This document shows, piece by piece, positions 6,467-6,475 of a stretch of 6,475 nucleotides of DNA. Under the pieces are notes generated by a model. The model saw nothing but the letters and a program-made list of their open reading frames with translations, made no database searches and was not told the DNA's origin. The position numbers were made by a program, and so were the translations under genes. Each line of letters begins with the position of its first letter. Within the stretch, counting starts at the first letter, position 1. The stretch is from Treponema sp. (GTDB taxonomy: Bacteria; Spirochaetota; Spirochaetia; Treponematales; Breznakiellaceae). The stretch is taken from contig WQXC01000091.1 of assembly GCA_009785045.1 (NCBI GenBank), forward strand, positions 1-6,475. Direction: 5' to 3'.

Positions 6467-6475
6467 AATGATTAA

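Overview
The window holds the 3' part of a tripartite drug-efflux operon on the + strand, a coupled oxidoreductase gene at its end, and a converging tRNA-Pro gene on the - strand at the right edge. The sequence is moderately AT-rich. The gene order (TolC-like outer membrane factor, periplasmic adaptor, RND pump) and the very short adaptor with no alpha-helical hairpin both recall BesC-BesA-BesB of Borrelia. A Gram-negative-type, diderm bacterium is certain from the efflux machinery. A spirochaete, perhaps Treponema-like, is my best guess but is inference only.

Layout. 2-1072: outer membrane efflux protein, open at the left edge so its N-terminus lies outside. 1059-1973: RND adaptor, best started at a GTG codon that overlaps the previous gene by 14 bases. 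1985-5161: a 1058-residue RND inner-membrane pump, 11 bases downstream with a clear ribosome binding site. 5158-6156: a Gfo/Idh/MocA-family oxidoreductase that overlaps the pump by ATGA. The four genes almost certainly form one transcript whose promoter is left of the window. The first three would build a channel from the inner membrane to the outside, driven by proton import. The fourth is an NAD(P)-type cytoplasmic enzyme with no known role in efflux.

6157-6475: no protein gene is credible here. tRNA-Pro(UGG) lies at 6370-6442 on the - strand. Its last 18 bases recur in direct orientation at 6157-6174, immediately after the oxidoreductase stop codon, and weaker similarity runs on to 6196. 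Between the two copies is a GC-richer, hairpin-dense block closed by a perfect 9-bp inverted repeat (6166-6174 with 6298-6306). The most economical reading is a decayed insertion at the tRNA 3' end, or a broken tRNA duplicate. The hairpin block could also be a small structured RNA. This block is the least explained part of the window.
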